Assembly (NCBI RefSeq): GCF_000314005.1
Contig: NZ_JH980292.1
Coordinates: 3,010,779 to 3,074,778, forward strand
Length of the DNA stretch: 64,000 nucleotides
Origin: Spirulina subsalsa PCC 9445
Lineage (GTDB): Bacteria > Cyanobacteriota > Cyanobacteriia > Cyanobacteriales > Spirulinaceae
Direction: 5' to 3'
The position numbers and the translations under genes are program-made. Under the pieces are notes generated by a model that saw nothing but the letters and a program-made list of their open reading frames with translations, was not told the origin of the DNA and ran no database searches. Below, piece after piece: positions 8,203 through 17,054 of this stretch (positions within the stretch are counted from its first letter, which is position 1; the number at the start of each line of letters is the position of its first letter).

Positions 8203-9336
8203 TTAGGACGGATACCAAAGCTGTTCAATGGGTTGTGCGATCGCCAAAACCCCCGCCTCATCCAAAGGGGTTTCACTCAAAACCGTGATATGCGCCAATT
8301 TCCGACCCGGCCGCGACTCCGCTTTTCCGTACCAATGCAACGTAGCCCCCGGAATTTCACTCAAACGCGCCCGTTTTTCCCCATAATCATGGTAAGCCGT
8401 CTCATACCCCAATAAATTCACCATCACTGCCCCCCCCGTCTTCAACGACGGCACAGGCAAAGGCAAACCTGCCACCGCCCGCAACTGCATTTCAAACTGG
8501 GACACCTCACAAGCATCTAAAGTGTAATGACCGGAATTGTGGGTACGGGGCGCAATTTCATTCACTAACACCCGTTGATCTGGAGTTAAAAAGAACTCAA
8601 TGCCAAAAATCCCCACCACCTCAAGGGAATTTAACAACGTCCTAGCCGCGTGGACAATCTCCTCTGTCAACGAAGGCGACAAAACCGCCGGAGCCACCAC
8701 CCGACGACAGACTTGATGGATCTGTTGGGTTTCCACCACCGGATAAACCACCACCTCCCCAGTCAGGCTTCTCGCCGCCATTACCGCCAGTTCTCGCTCA
8801 AAAGGAATAAAAGACTCCAACAGAATAGACGGCCGTCCTAGACGCTCCCAGAGGGCAATCAGCGCCTCCCGACTTTTGAGGATAAAAGTCCCCTGTCCAT
8901 CATAGCCATGTCGTCTTGCCTTCAGCACCACCGGAAAATCACAGGGCGGGATAGTCCTATCCGGTTCTAATAATTGGTAATCTGGCACCGGAAGCCCCAT
9001 CTGTTCAAGAGATTGGTGTTGGGTGTACTTATCCAACAAGGGGGCGAGGGCATCTAAACGCGGCCGAAAACACACCCCCGCCTGTTCAAGAGGTCTAAGT
9101 GCGTCGAGGTCGATAAATTCGTTTTCAAAGGTAATCACATCACAACATTCAGCCAACTTAGCCGTCGCCTCTGCGTCGGCAATGGGGGCGTAAATCACTT
9201 GATCGGCAATACTCACGGCCGGATCATCCGGGCTAGGTGTTTGTATGATTAATTGCAGTCCTAATTTTTGCGCGGCGGCGGCCATCATCCAAGCGAGTTG
9301 ACCGCCGCCAATTATCCCAATTCGTTGGACTGTCAT
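8203..9336 (-). CDS. purK: N5-carboxyaminoimidazole ribonucleotide synthase
   Basis: A 377-residue ATP-grasp enzyme of de novo purine synthesis, converting AIR, ATP and bicarbonate to N5-CAIR. The start MTVQRIGIIGGGQLAWMM is the family N-terminus. The ATP-grasp core shows FPVVLKARRHGYDGQGTFIL, ILLESFIPFERELAVMAARS, GIFGIEFFLTPDQRVLVNEIAPRTHNSGHYTLDAC, then the C-terminal GGAVMVNLLG segment. The length is usual. It stands before desA on the same strand with a 109-bp gap, so separate transcription is possible. Confidence 0.95.
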   Translation of the reverse strand: MTVQRIGIIGGGQLAWMMAAAAQKLGLQLIIQTPSPDDPAVSIADQVIYAPIADAEATAKLAECCDVITFENEFIDLDALRPLEQAGVCFRPRLDALAPLLDKYTQHQSLEQMGLPVPDYQLLEPDRTIPPCDFPVVLKARRHGYDGQGTFILKSREALIALWERLGRPSILLESFIPFERELAVMAARSLTGEVVVYPVVETQQIHQVCRRVVAPAVLSPSLTEEIVHAARTLLNSLEVVGIFGIEFFLTPDQRVLVNEIAPRTHNSGHYTLDACEVSQFEMQLRAVAGLPLPVPSLKTGGAVMVNLLGYETAYHDYGEKRARLSEIPGATLHWYGKAESRPGRKLAHITVLSETPLDEAGVLAIAQPIEQLWYPS

Positions 9337-9535
9337 GGTTTTTCCCTCTTGACTCGAAATGTTCCACTGGATGGTTGATCATAGCGTGACTTGGGGTGGG
9401 GAACTCTCAACTCCTTTGTTGCTTCTTGTACTGCACCAAGATTCTCCTGAAAACCCCCCATCCTGGGTGAAAGCAAAATTCAGGCTGCATTCTAGCAGAT
9501 CAACCCTATTGGGGTTGTAGTTTTTTAATGAGTTT

Positions 9536-10417
9536 ATGAAAAGAAAACAAGATTTCGCAAAAAATCGGCGAAGAATCGGCTTATTCTTCACCCTGAGTTT
9601 ATCGGTTCTCTTTGCCACAACCTCCAGCGCGGCCGATGATCCGACGGTGGTTGAACCGCCATCCTCGGGTCAACGCGCTCAACTCGCCCGTCAGATGGCT
9701 AATGGTTTGATCTGGCCGACGACGGGGATTCTTTCCCAAGGGTTTCACACTTATCACACTGGGATTGATATTGCAGGCGCTCCCGGAACGCCCATTGTGG
9801 CGGTTCAGGATGGGGTGGTGGTTATGTCGGGGTGGGATGATTGGGGTTTGGGCTATGCCATCACGTTACAACACCCGGACGGGTCGCGGACGGTCTATGG
9901 TCACAATCGGCGTTTGCTGGTGCGTCAAGGGCAACAAGTCCAACAAGGACAACTGATTGCGGAAATGGGTAGCACGGGCAACAGTAGCGGGCCTCATCTC
10001 CATTTTGAGTTTTATCCGTCTCAGAGTCGTCAAGCGGTCAATCCGATGTACCAGTTGCCGCCGTTGCTGGGGGGGCGCATTCCTAGCACGGAGTCTCAGG
10101 CTACCCAACGGAATCCGGAGGTCATGGGACAAGGGGCGGGTCGGATGGAAGTGAATGTAAGGCGGGGATTAGCTTGTGATGAGGCGTTGTTAGAGCGGGA
10201 AACGGCTAATTTCTATGTCCAAGTTTGTCGTCAAGGCGGACAATTGTATTATATTGGACGGTCAAAATCAGATGCTCAAAGTGTGGTGCGTTTGCCTGCT
10301 TTCCCGGTGTCTGGGGGATATCGCGCCCAAAATGGTAGTTTTTCCTATGTGGTACGGGGGGAACGGGTGGAGGTGTTCCGCAATGGCATTCGTTTACGGA
10401 CGGAATATTTTCTTTAG
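9536..10417 (+). CDS. Secreted M23-family metallopeptidase (LytM/NlpD-like)
   Basis: A 293-residue protein with an N-terminal signal peptide (basic MKRKQDFAKNRRR, hydrophobic LFFTLSLSVLFATTSSA, likely cleavage near residue 32). The M23 domain spans roughly residues 55-160 with zinc ligands in HTGIDIAG (His and Asp) and HLH in SGPHLHFEFY, and the core VQDGVVVMSGW. The family cleaves peptidoglycan cross-links, or regulates amidases when degenerate; here the ligands look intact, so it is likely an active periplasmic endopeptidase. The C-terminal 100 residues (CDEALLERETANFYVQVCRQGG) form an extra domain I do not recognise. coaX follows almost immediately. Confidence 0.88.
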   Translation: MKRKQDFAKNRRRIGLFFTLSLSVLFATTSSAADDPTVVEPPSSGQRAQLARQMANGLIWPTTGILSQGFHTYHTGIDIAGAPGTPIVAVQDGVVVMSGWDDWGLGYAITLQHPDGSRTVYGHNRRLLVRQGQQVQQGQLIAEMGSTGNSSGPHLHFEFYPSQSRQAVNPMYQLPPLLGGRIPSTESQATQRNPEVMGQGAGRMEVNVRRGLACDEALLERETANFYVQVCRQGGQLYYIGRSKSDAQSVVRLPAFPVSGGYRAQNGSFSYVVRGERVEVFRNGIRLRTEYFL

Positions 10418-10428
10418 GGAGGATGACC

Positions 10429-11181
10429 ATGGAGTTGGAGGGGTTAGCGCTTTCGATTGGCAATTCTCGTCTCCATTTTGCGGGGTTGCGTGGGGATAAG
10501 ATTGAATGGGTGGCTCATGCGCCTCATTTACGGGGGGGGTTGGAGGAGTTACCGGAGGCTATTCTCTCGTTTTTGTCCCTTTCTCTGCCCCTTTATCTGG
10601 CTTCGGTGGTGCCGCAACAAACGGAATTCTGGCAACAGTACCCCCACACCCAGATTCTGACGTTGGCGGATTTGCCGATTCAAGGGGTATATCCCACGAT
10701 GGGCATTGATCGGGGGTTGGCTCTCTATGGGGCGGTAAGACGCTATGGCGCGCCTTGTGTGGTGATTGATGGGGGAACGGCTTTAACGTTAACGGGGGGG
10801 AGTAAGGGCGGCCAATTTGGGGGAGGGGCTATCCTGCCGGGTTTGGGGACTCAGTTTCAAGCCCTTTATCACCAGACGGCCGCTCTGCCTTCTCTGTCTC
10901 TCCCCCTTGCTCTGCCTGAGCGCTGGGGTCATGATACGAATGAGGCGATCGCCAGTGGAATTTTGTACACGGTTTTGGCGGGGGTGCAGGATTTTCTCTC
11001 GGACTGGGCGACTCGGTTTCCCCACAGTGCTATGGTGGTGACGGGGGGAGATCAGTCCCGTTTCTTGTCCTATTGGCGATCGCGCTATCCCGAAAGCCCC
11101 TTTTCTCTCATCGGCGACCCCTACCTGATTTTTGCTGGAATACAAGCCTGTGTTCATGCTAGAATGAAAAACGCTGTCTAA
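10429..11181 (+). CDS. coaX: Type III pantothenate kinase
   Basis: About 250 residues. CoaX phosphorylates pantothenate in the first committed step of coenzyme A synthesis. The ASKHA-fold motifs are present: LSIGNSRLHFAGL (phosphate loop), PTMGIDRGLALYGA, CVVIDGGTALTLT and FGGGAILPGLGTQFQALYHQTAALP. Two ATGs are close together, at 10423 and 10429. The Shine-Dalgarno GGGAGG ends at 10422, touching the first ATG, so the second with a 6-nt spacer was chosen. It follows the M23 gene closely and precedes rpsN by 21 bp, so the three may be cotranscribed. Confidence 0.9.
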   Translation: MELEGLALSIGNSRLHFAGLRGDKIEWVAHAPHLRGGLEELPEAILSFLSLSLPLYLASVVPQQTEFWQQYPHTQILTLADLPIQGVYPTMGIDRGLALYGAVRRYGAPCVVIDGGTALTLTGGSKGGQFGGGAILPGLGTQFQALYHQTAALPSLSLPLALPERWGHDTNEAIASGILYTVLAGVQDFLSDWATRFPHSAMVVTGGDQSRFLSYWRSRYPESPFSLIGDPYLIFAGIQACVHARMKNAV

Positions 11182-11202
11182 ATTAACAGGCTTAAAGCTG
11201 GT

Positions 11203-11505
11203 ATGGCAAAAAAATCTATGATAGAGCGCGAGAAAAAGCGCCAGCGTTTAGTTGAAAAATATGCCGCGAAACGGGAAGCATTAAAAGAAGAGTTTAGAAC
11301 TTGTACCTCCCCCGCGCAAAAACTGGAACTCCACCGCGAATTACAACGTTTACCCCGCAATAGTGCCAAAGTACGCGTCCGCAATCGTTGCTGGGTAACA
11401 GGTCGTCCTAGAGGATATTATCGTGATTTTGGACTCTCTCGCCACGTTTTCCGGGAATGGGCCCACGAGGGATTACTCCCCGGTGTGGTTAAGTCGAGTT
11501 GGTAA
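11203..11505 (+). CDS. rpsN: 30S ribosomal protein S14
   Basis: A 100-residue S14 of the longer, zinc-free type (no CxxC pairs). [20 protein letters not shown] at the N-terminus and [47 protein letters not shown] at the C-terminus are diagnostic. It binds the 3' domain of 16S rRNA in the small-subunit head. It sits outside the main ribosomal protein operon, as is usual in cyanobacteria, and is followed by a clear intrinsic terminator. Confidence 0.97.
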   Translation: MAKKSMIEREKKRQRLVEKYAAKREALKEEFRTCTSPAQKLELHRELQRLPRNSAKVRVRNRCWVTGRPRGYYRDFGLSRHVFREWAHEGLLPGVVKSSW

Positions 11506-11522
11506 AGACTTCCGAATCAGTC

Positions 11523-11563
11523 AAAAGGGGCGAGGTTTTTCTAAAAACCTTGCCCCTTTTGCT
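11523..11563 (+). terminator. Intrinsic terminator after rpsN
   Basis: A strong hairpin pairs AAAAGGGGCGAGGTTTTT with AAAAACCTTGCCCCTTTT around a CT loop (11523-11560), with T-rich sequence in the 3' arm and after it. It ends the rpsN transcript and, being nearly symmetrical, may also serve the convergent gene that ends at 11575. Confidence 0.85.
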
Positions 11564-11574
11564 TTGGGGGAATT

Positions 11575-11907
11575 TTAGCCGTTGCCACAACAGCGATCAA
11601 TGCCCAGACTATCTAAGAGGAGATCACTCACGGCATTGGCGATCGCAAACTCACTGTAAAAACTTCTACTAAAATCAAAAGCCTGCATTTCCGTTACAAT
11701 AGCTATAACCAGGGAGCCTAGATCATTCTCCCCTTCTAGGCGTTGACGCACGAAAATCTGAGCAGCACGTTCGGCTATTTTCTCATTAACCAATTCAGGG
11801 ATAAACTCGTGATCTAGCCACTCCTGCAAGGCTGATTGTAACCATTTTCCTTCTTGGCGGGCATCTTCTACGGGAGGTAAAGTAATCGGAGGAATGGGTT
11901 GTGTCAT
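11575..11907 (-). CDS. Small conserved cyanobacterial protein of unknown function
   Basis: A 110-residue, acidic, apparently soluble and mostly helical protein: TLPPVEDARQEGKWLQSALQEWLD, then VNEKIAERAAQIFVRQRLEGENDLGSLVIAIVTEM, and a C-terminal DLLLDSLGIDRCCGNG with two adjacent cysteines. It looks like a cyanobacterium-restricted family, possibly one of the numbered DUFs (DUF5340 is my recollection, unverified). No signal peptide or membrane segment is seen. It is convergent with rpsN and shares its terminator. No function can be assigned. Confidence 0.7.
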   Translation of the reverse strand: MTQPIPPITLPPVEDARQEGKWLQSALQEWLDHEFIPELVNEKIAERAAQIFVRQRLEGENDLGSLVIAIVTEMQAFDFSRSFYSEFAIANAVSDLLLDSLGIDRCCGNG

Positions 11908-12184
11908 AGGGATTTATGTCACAAAGAGGAATAAACAGCTAGAGAAATGCGGTATCGTAAAAGTATATCCTATCCTAGTCTTGCCTTAGAGCAATCTTGC
12001 CTTAAACCCGTCAATTCATGTAGGACAGAATTGTAGTTTCGATATTTCTGAGCAGAATTCCGTCACCATGATAGACGCTAGGTCTCAAGATCATTTTTTC
12101 GCTTATCTCTTCAACTACCCTTGATGAGATCATTTCAATTTCGTTTAATCTATTGTACAGGCAACCGTTTCTGATCTAAGTCCC

Positions 12185-14632
12185 ATGCCAACTCCCGTTC
12201 AAAAATTACTCAATTCTCTCTCACAAGATGAACAGGAATCCATCAACACTCCCGGATGTATTCAGCCTCATGGTGTTTTACTGGTTTTACAAGAGCCGGA
12301 ACTAAAGATTCTCCAAGTCAGTGCCAATAGTGATATCATTTTGGGCATTCCTCCTCAACGCTTAATTTCTCAAAACTTGTCGGCAGTTTTTGAGCCTTCC
12401 CAAATTAAGAAATTAAAACGGGTTTTACAATCCCCTAATTTGCTTGGACTAAATCCCGTTAAGCTGTCATTTCAAAATCAAGAATCTTATAAGCCTTTGG
12501 ATGGGATTGTTAATCGAACCGATGGGGTACTAATTTTAGAATTAGAAGAAAATTCTAGTATCCATCACTTCAGTTTTTTGGATTTTTATCAACTGATTCA
12601 AAACACGGTTATTGAGCTACAAAAAACTGAAAGCTTGCTTCATCTCTGTGAAGTAGCTGCTCATGAATTTCGCGAAATTGCCCAACTGGATCGGGTAATG
12701 GTTTATCAGTTCCAACCCCAAGGACACGGTTTAGTTATTGCAGAAGATAAACGAGAAGATTTAGAATCTTTTGTTGGCTTAAATTACCCGGCTAGTGATA
12801 TTCCTGCCATCGCCAGAAAACTATTTTCTAAAAATCGGGTTCGTCTTATTCCTGATGTTTATTATCAACCTGTTTCCCTCATTCCCTCCGATAATCCTCT
12901 GACTGAAAAGCCCTTAGACTTAGGTCAGTCGGTCTTGCGCAGTGCCTCCTCTTGTCATTTAAAATATTTACAAAATATGGGAGTACGGGCTTCTTTAGTT
13001 GTGCCGATTCTACGACATGGGGAATTGTGGGGACTCATTGCGGGACATCATTACAGCCCTCAATATTTCCCTTATGAAGTCCGGGCAGCTTGTGAGTTTT
13101 TTGGTCAAGCATTATCCGCAGAATTATCTGCCAAAGAAAGTTATGAAAGCTATGATGCTCGTTTAGCCATCCAAGATATTCAAGGGCAATTACTCACCCA
13201 AATGACCCAAGCGGATAGCTTTGTAGAGGGCTTAATGGAAGATCCCGATCAACTGCTGAATTTAGTTTCTGCTACCGGGGTGGCTATTTGTTTGGGAGAC
13301 AAAATACAGACTCTCGGGAAAACTCCCAGCCATAAAGCCATTATGGTACTCTTGCAATGGTTAGAAGAGGGTCATTTTCGAGATAAACTCTACTGCACCG
13401 ACTCCCTCGCCCTCGAATATCCCTCAGCCATCAAGTATAAAGACGTGGGGAGTGGTTTATTGGCGATCGCGATTTCCCAATCTCAACAAAAATATATCCT
13501 CTGGTTTCGCCCGGAAGTCATTCAGACTGTGGACTGGGCAGGCAACCTAAATGATAGCACCCATCAAACAGACGATGGCACGGTTTCATTATGTCCGCGT
13601 CATTCCTTTGAACTGTGGAAAGAAGAAGTTCAATTAACTTGTTTGCCTTGGTATGCCTATCAAATTGAGGCCGCTTTAGATTTGCGGAAAAATATTATTA
13701 GCATTGTTATTCGCAAAGCTGATGAACTGGCGCAACTGAATCAGGAACTCTATACTGCACTGCGCCAATTAAGACAAGTTCAAACCCAATTGATTCAAAG
13801 TGAAAAAATGTCGAGTTTGGGGCAAATGGTCGCGGGAATTGCCCATGAAATTAACAATCCTGTTAATTTTATTTATGGCAATTTAGCCCATGCTGAAGCC
13901 TATAGTCAAGGCTTAATTGATTTGGTTGAACTCTACCATAAACACTACCCTCAACCCCATAAAGAGATTAAAGAAGAAGCGGAAAACCTTGATCTAGAAT
14001 TTTTAATTGAGGATTTACCAAAACTGTTATCTTCCATGCAACTCGGAGCAGAGCGCATCCGCGAAATTGTTCAATCTCTGCGTAATTTCTCCCGGTTGGA
14101 TGAGGCAGACATGAAACCTGTGGATATTCACGAAGGGATAGATAGCACCCTTTTAATCCTCAGTAATCGTCTCAAAGCTAAGACGGATGCACCAAGTATT
14201 CAGGTGATTAAAAAATATGGTAAAATCCCTCCGGTTGAATGTTACCCTAGCCAACTCAATCAGGTTTTTATGAATTTGTTGGCAAATAGCATTGATGCCA
14301 TTGAAGAATATAATCATACCCGCACATTTCGGGAAATTCGAGAAGATCCCAGTACCATTCTCATTGAAACCGAATTAGTTGGACAGATGGTTCGCATTCG
14401 CATCAAAGATAATGGGATGGGAATTCCTGAATCCGTTCAAGCTAAATTATTTGACCCCTTTTTCACGACTAAACCTGTGGGAAAAGGAACAGGGATGGGA
14501 TTAGCCATTAGCTATCAAATTATTACCGAAAAGCATCAAGGTACACTCTGCTGCATTTCTCAACCCCATCAAGGCGCAGAGTTTATCATTGAGATTCCCC
14601 TCTATCCTAAGTCTGATTCTCGCCTAGCTTAG
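12185..14632 (+). CDS. Cph1-type phytochrome sensor histidine kinase
   Basis: An 815-residue cytoplasmic photoreceptor kinase. The PAS region starts at about residue 20 (TPGCIQPHGVLLVLQEPELK). The GAF domain (about 145-310) has PASDIPAIARKLF and SASSCHLKYLQNMG, in which Cys257 corresponds to the phycocyanobilin-binding Cys of Cph1. The PHY domain (about 320-490) contains the tongue motif PRHSFELWKEE. The transmitter has the H-box MVAGIAHEINNPVNF (phospho-acceptor His554), an N-box NLLANSIDAIEE, a G1 box DNGMGIPE and GKGTGMGLAI. It should switch between red and far-red forms and phosphorylate a response regulator; no response regulator gene is adjacent. Bilin attachment and red/far-red behaviour are inferred from the family. 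Confidence 0.93.
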   Translation: MPTPVQKLLNSLSQDEQESINTPGCIQPHGVLLVLQEPELKILQVSANSDIILGIPPQRLISQNLSAVFEPSQIKKLKRVLQSPNLLGLNPVKLSFQNQESYKPLDGIVNRTDGVLILELEENSSIHHFSFLDFYQLIQNTVIELQKTESLLHLCEVAAHEFREIAQLDRVMVYQFQPQGHGLVIAEDKREDLESFVGLNYPASDIPAIARKLFSKNRVRLIPDVYYQPVSLIPSDNPLTEKPLDLGQSVLRSASSCHLKYLQNMGVRASLVVPILRHGELWGLIAGHHYSPQYFPYEVRAACEFFGQALSAELSAKESYESYDARLAIQDIQGQLLTQMTQADSFVEGLMEDPDQLLNLVSATGVAICLGDKIQTLGKTPSHKAIMVLLQWLEEGHFRDKLYCTDSLALEYPSAIKYKDVGSGLLAIAISQSQQKYILWFRPEVIQTVDWAGNLNDSTHQTDDGTVSLCPRHSFELWKEEVQLTCLPWYAYQIEAALDLRKNIISIVIRKADELAQLNQELYTALRQLRQVQTQLIQSEKMSSLGQMVAGIAHEINNPVNFIYGNLAHAEAYSQGLIDLVELYHKHYPQPHKEIKEEAENLDLEFLIEDLPKLLSSMQLGAERIREIVQSLRNFSRLDEADMKPVDIHEGIDSTLLILSNRLKAKTDAPSIQVIKKYGKIPPVECYPSQLNQVFMNLLANSIDAIEEYNHTRTFREIREDPSTILIETELVGQMVRIRIKDNGMGIPESVQAKLFDPFFTTKPVGKGTGMGLAISYQIITEKHQGTLCCISQPHQGAEFIIEIPLYPKSDSRLA

Positions 14633-15247
14633 GTTTATCATCGGTTATAACTTGTTCAGTTTTTTGAATCACCCGATTGGGGGAAGTGATTTTGAGGGAA
14701 TCCTAAATATAGTAGGAAGGTAAGAGAACTTTACTCCCGAAAGTCAATCATCACGAAAACACCCTCAGCAAATTCCCGGATTGAAATGGTGTTTTCTCTA
14801 TTGACTTCTCCTGTTTTTTGATCGGGTACACCAAGCGAAAAGTCATCTGATTTGTTTGGTTTAGTTCTCGAATCTGTTCGGAAATCCACCCCTATCCTGT
14901 GGGGAGATTATGACTACCTCTCGTCATTCTCATAATTTTTAAGAGTTGATGAACCTTTTTGCCTTTACGAACGTCTAAAGGTTGGTTATTATAAAGTTAA
15001 GGTAAAGTCATAACGACTTCGAGTTAACACAAATTTCCTGATAGCTCAGATGGGTAGACGATGAAAAGAAGAACAAGCATAGGGGAGGAGAAAACGGAAA
15101 CCGCAGAAAATTGAGACTGATGCACTCCATCTCCCGTCAGGGGGGAAGGGGGGGAGTGACTGAACAGATGCACGCCTTTTTACTGCATAGAGAGGATAAA
15201 CCTCAGCGAAAAACCTGTTGCGACTTTTAAGGAGTCATTATCACACG
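14633..15247. other. 615-bp gene-poor interval before the sigma factor gene
   Basis: It holds no recognisable conserved gene. There is a possible short minus-strand ORF (14731-14889, listed separately) and a G-rich/C-rich patch at 15129-15158. Its distal part is presumably the promoter and leader of the sigma factor gene, with a Shine-Dalgarno AAGGAG at 15229-15234. No clear promoter boxes or RNA structure could be assigned. Confidence 0.5.
14731..14889 (-). CDS. Possible short ORF or gene remnant (52 aa)
   Basis: From a GTG at 14889 to TAA at 14731 an open frame encodes about 52 residues, hydrophilic, ending TISIREFAEGVFVMIDFRE. The composition is protein-like rather than random, and the frame is closed just upstream by a stop, which would fit either a very small gene or the decayed 3' end of a larger one. 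No Shine-Dalgarno was noted and no family is recognised. Confidence that it is a real gene is low. Confidence 0.2.
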   Translation of the reverse strand: MDFRTDSRTKPNKSDDFSLGVPDQKTGEVNRENTISIREFAEGVFVMIDFRE

Positions 15248-16231
15248 ATGCCTACTGCCAACATTGACACCAAAGCGACTCACACTAAAATTTCTGGGGA
15301 TATGGTGCGGACTTATCTCCAAGAAATTGGGCGGGTGCCCCTGCTCACCCATGAACAGGAGATTATTTATGGAAAACAGGTGCAAAAAATGATGGTTCTG
15401 CTGGAAGAATACAGTGCGTTGCAAGAGTGCTTGCGACGGGAACCGACTCGGGCAGAATGGGCGGCACATCTGAACATCAGTGAAAGCGAATTAGGGCAAC
15501 TGTTACGCCAGGGAAAACGGGCGAAACGGAAAATGATTGAGGCGAATTTGCGCCTAGTGGTGGCGATCGCGAAAAAATACCAAAAGCGCAATATGGAATT
15601 CTTGGATCTGATTCAGGAAGGGACATTAGGCCTAGAACGGGGAGTGGAGAAATTCGACCCCACCAAAGGCTATAAATTCTCCACCTATGCTTACTGGTGG
15701 ATTCGTCAGGCCATCACTCGTGCGATCGCCCAACAAGCTCGCGCCATTCGTTTACCCATCCACATCACCGAAAAACTAAACAAAATCAAAAAAATTCAAC
15801 GGGAACTTTCCCAACAACTCGGACGCAGTGCCACAGCCGGGGAAATTGCCCAAGAATTAGGCGTTGAGCCCTCCCAAATCCGGGAATATCTCAGCGTTGC
15901 CCGTCAGCCTGTTTCCTTAGATGCGCGAGTGGGAGACAACCAAGACACGGAACTCTGTGACCTACTCGAAGATGACGGGATTTCTCCCGACTTATTCATT
16001 ACTCAAGAGTCTCTGCGCCAAGACTTGCAGAATTTGATGGCCGAATTAACCCCCCAACAGCGCAAAGTGCTTAGTTTGCGCTTTGGTTTAGACGACGGGA
16101 AAGGGATGTCCTTAGCCAAAGTCGGGGAACGGTTAAACCTCAGTCGGGAACGAGTGCGCCAACTCGAACACCAAGCCCTGAGTCACTTACGGAAACGTCG
16201 CGCCAAAGTGAAAGAGTATTTGAGCGCTTAA
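15248..16231 (+). CDS. Group 2 RNA polymerase sigma factor (sigma-70 family)
   Basis: About 327 residues. Region 1.2 is [20 protein letters not shown]; region 2 is [27 protein letters not shown] with [21 protein letters not shown]; region 3 follows ([17 protein letters not shown]); region 4 has [20 protein letters not shown] and [20 protein letters not shown]. The lack of a large region 1.1 and the length fit cyanobacterial non-essential group 2 factors (SigB/C/D/E types), which redirect transcription under stress, dark or nutrient shifts; the exact paralogue was not decided. A TTG start at 15218 is open, but ATG 15248 follows AAGGAG (15229-15234) and matches the usual N-terminus, so it was chosen. 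Confidence 0.92.
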   Translation: MPTANIDTKATHTKISGDMVRTYLQEIGRVPLLTHEQEIIYGKQVQKMMVLLEEYSALQECLRREPTRAEWAAHLNISESELGQLLRQGKRAKRKMIEANLRLVVAIAKKYQKRNMEFLDLIQEGTLGLERGVEKFDPTKGYKFSTYAYWWIRQAITRAIAQQARAIRLPIHITEKLNKIKKIQRELSQQLGRSATAGEIAQELGVEPSQIREYLSVARQPVSLDARVGDNQDTELCDLLEDDGISPDLFITQESLRQDLQNLMAELTPQQRKVLSLRFGLDDGKGMSLAKVGERLNLSRERVRQLEHQALSHLRKRRAKVKEYLSA

Positions 16232-16252
16232 ACTGTGATTGATGTGTGAGTT

Positions 16253-16289
16253 GCCCATGATTAGCCTAGGTTCTAATCATGGGCTTTTT
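16253..16289 (+). terminator. Intrinsic terminator after the sigma factor gene
   Basis: A perfect 12-bp stem GCCCATGATTAG / CTAATCATGGGC with an 8-nt loop (16253-16284) is followed directly by TTTTTG. Confidence 0.88.
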
Positions 16290-16388
16290 GTGCCGCCAAG
16301 GGGAAAAAATCCCCCCTAACCCCCTTAAAATGCTATTCCTAGAGGGAATTCATGAATTGCCCCCACTTACAACCCATTGAGGAATGAG

Positions 16389-16997
16389 ATGTCGGATTGT
16401 GGATGTCACGTTGAAGCCAACAACAAGCAAGAACGAAAAACCCTATGGATTTTGTTGGTCATTAATGCCAGTTTATTTGTGCTGGAAGTCATTACAGGCG
16501 TTCTAGCCGAGTCTACAGCCTTAATTGCCGACTCCTTAGATATGTTGGCAGATATGATCGTCTATGCTCTATCCCTTTATGCTGTCGGGAAATCTCGTCA
16601 GCACAAAAACCGTGCGGCCTCTTTGAGTGGCATTTTTCAAATAACCCTAGCGGTTTTAGTCCTCGTGGATGTCATGCAACGGTTTATTACAGGGAGTTCT
16701 CCCGAGTCAGGCTGGATGATGGGAATTGCGGGTTTAGCCTTGTTGGGGAATAGTTTCTGTTTATATTTAGTCTCAAAACACCGCCAAGGGGAAATTCATA
16801 TGCGAGCTAGTTGGATTTTCACCCAGAATGATGTGATTGCGAATGTTGGAGTGATTATAGCGGGTTTGTTGGTGGCTGTTTTGGATTCCCGTTTCCCTGA
16901 TTTGATTGTGGGGTTTATGATTTCGCTCCTTGTCCTACGCGGGGGAGTGAATATCTGGCGTGAGGCGCGGTTAGATGTGGGGAATAGGGGGAATTAA
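16389..16997 (+). CDS. Cation diffusion facilitator family transporter (short form)
   Basis: About 202 residues with five or six hydrophobic segments and no C-terminal cytoplasmic metal-sensing domain. Membrane helix motifs ADSLDMLADMIVY and SWIFTQNDVIANVGVI carry the Asp and Asn/Asp positions that coordinate the transported divalent metal in CDF proteins. The N-terminus MSDCGCHVE is a small Cys/His cluster that may bind metal. It probably exports Zn or a similar cation in exchange for protons. ATG 16389 was preferred over a TTG 12 bp upstream because GAGG lies just ahead of it. It is convergent with the iron-uptake porin gene. Confidence 0.85.
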   Translation: MSDCGCHVEANNKQERKTLWILLVINASLFVLEVITGVLAESTALIADSLDMLADMIVYALSLYAVGKSRQHKNRAASLSGIFQITLAVLVLVDVMQRFITGSSPESGWMMGIAGLALLGNSFCLYLVSKHRQGEIHMRASWIFTQNDVIANVGVIIAGLLVAVLDSRFPDLIVGFMISLLVLRGGVNIWREARLDVGNRGN

Positions 16998-17054
16998 GGA
17001 TTGGCTCTCCCTGTTGCTGATTAGTCAGGAGCAGAGAGAGCTAGGCAATCGGAG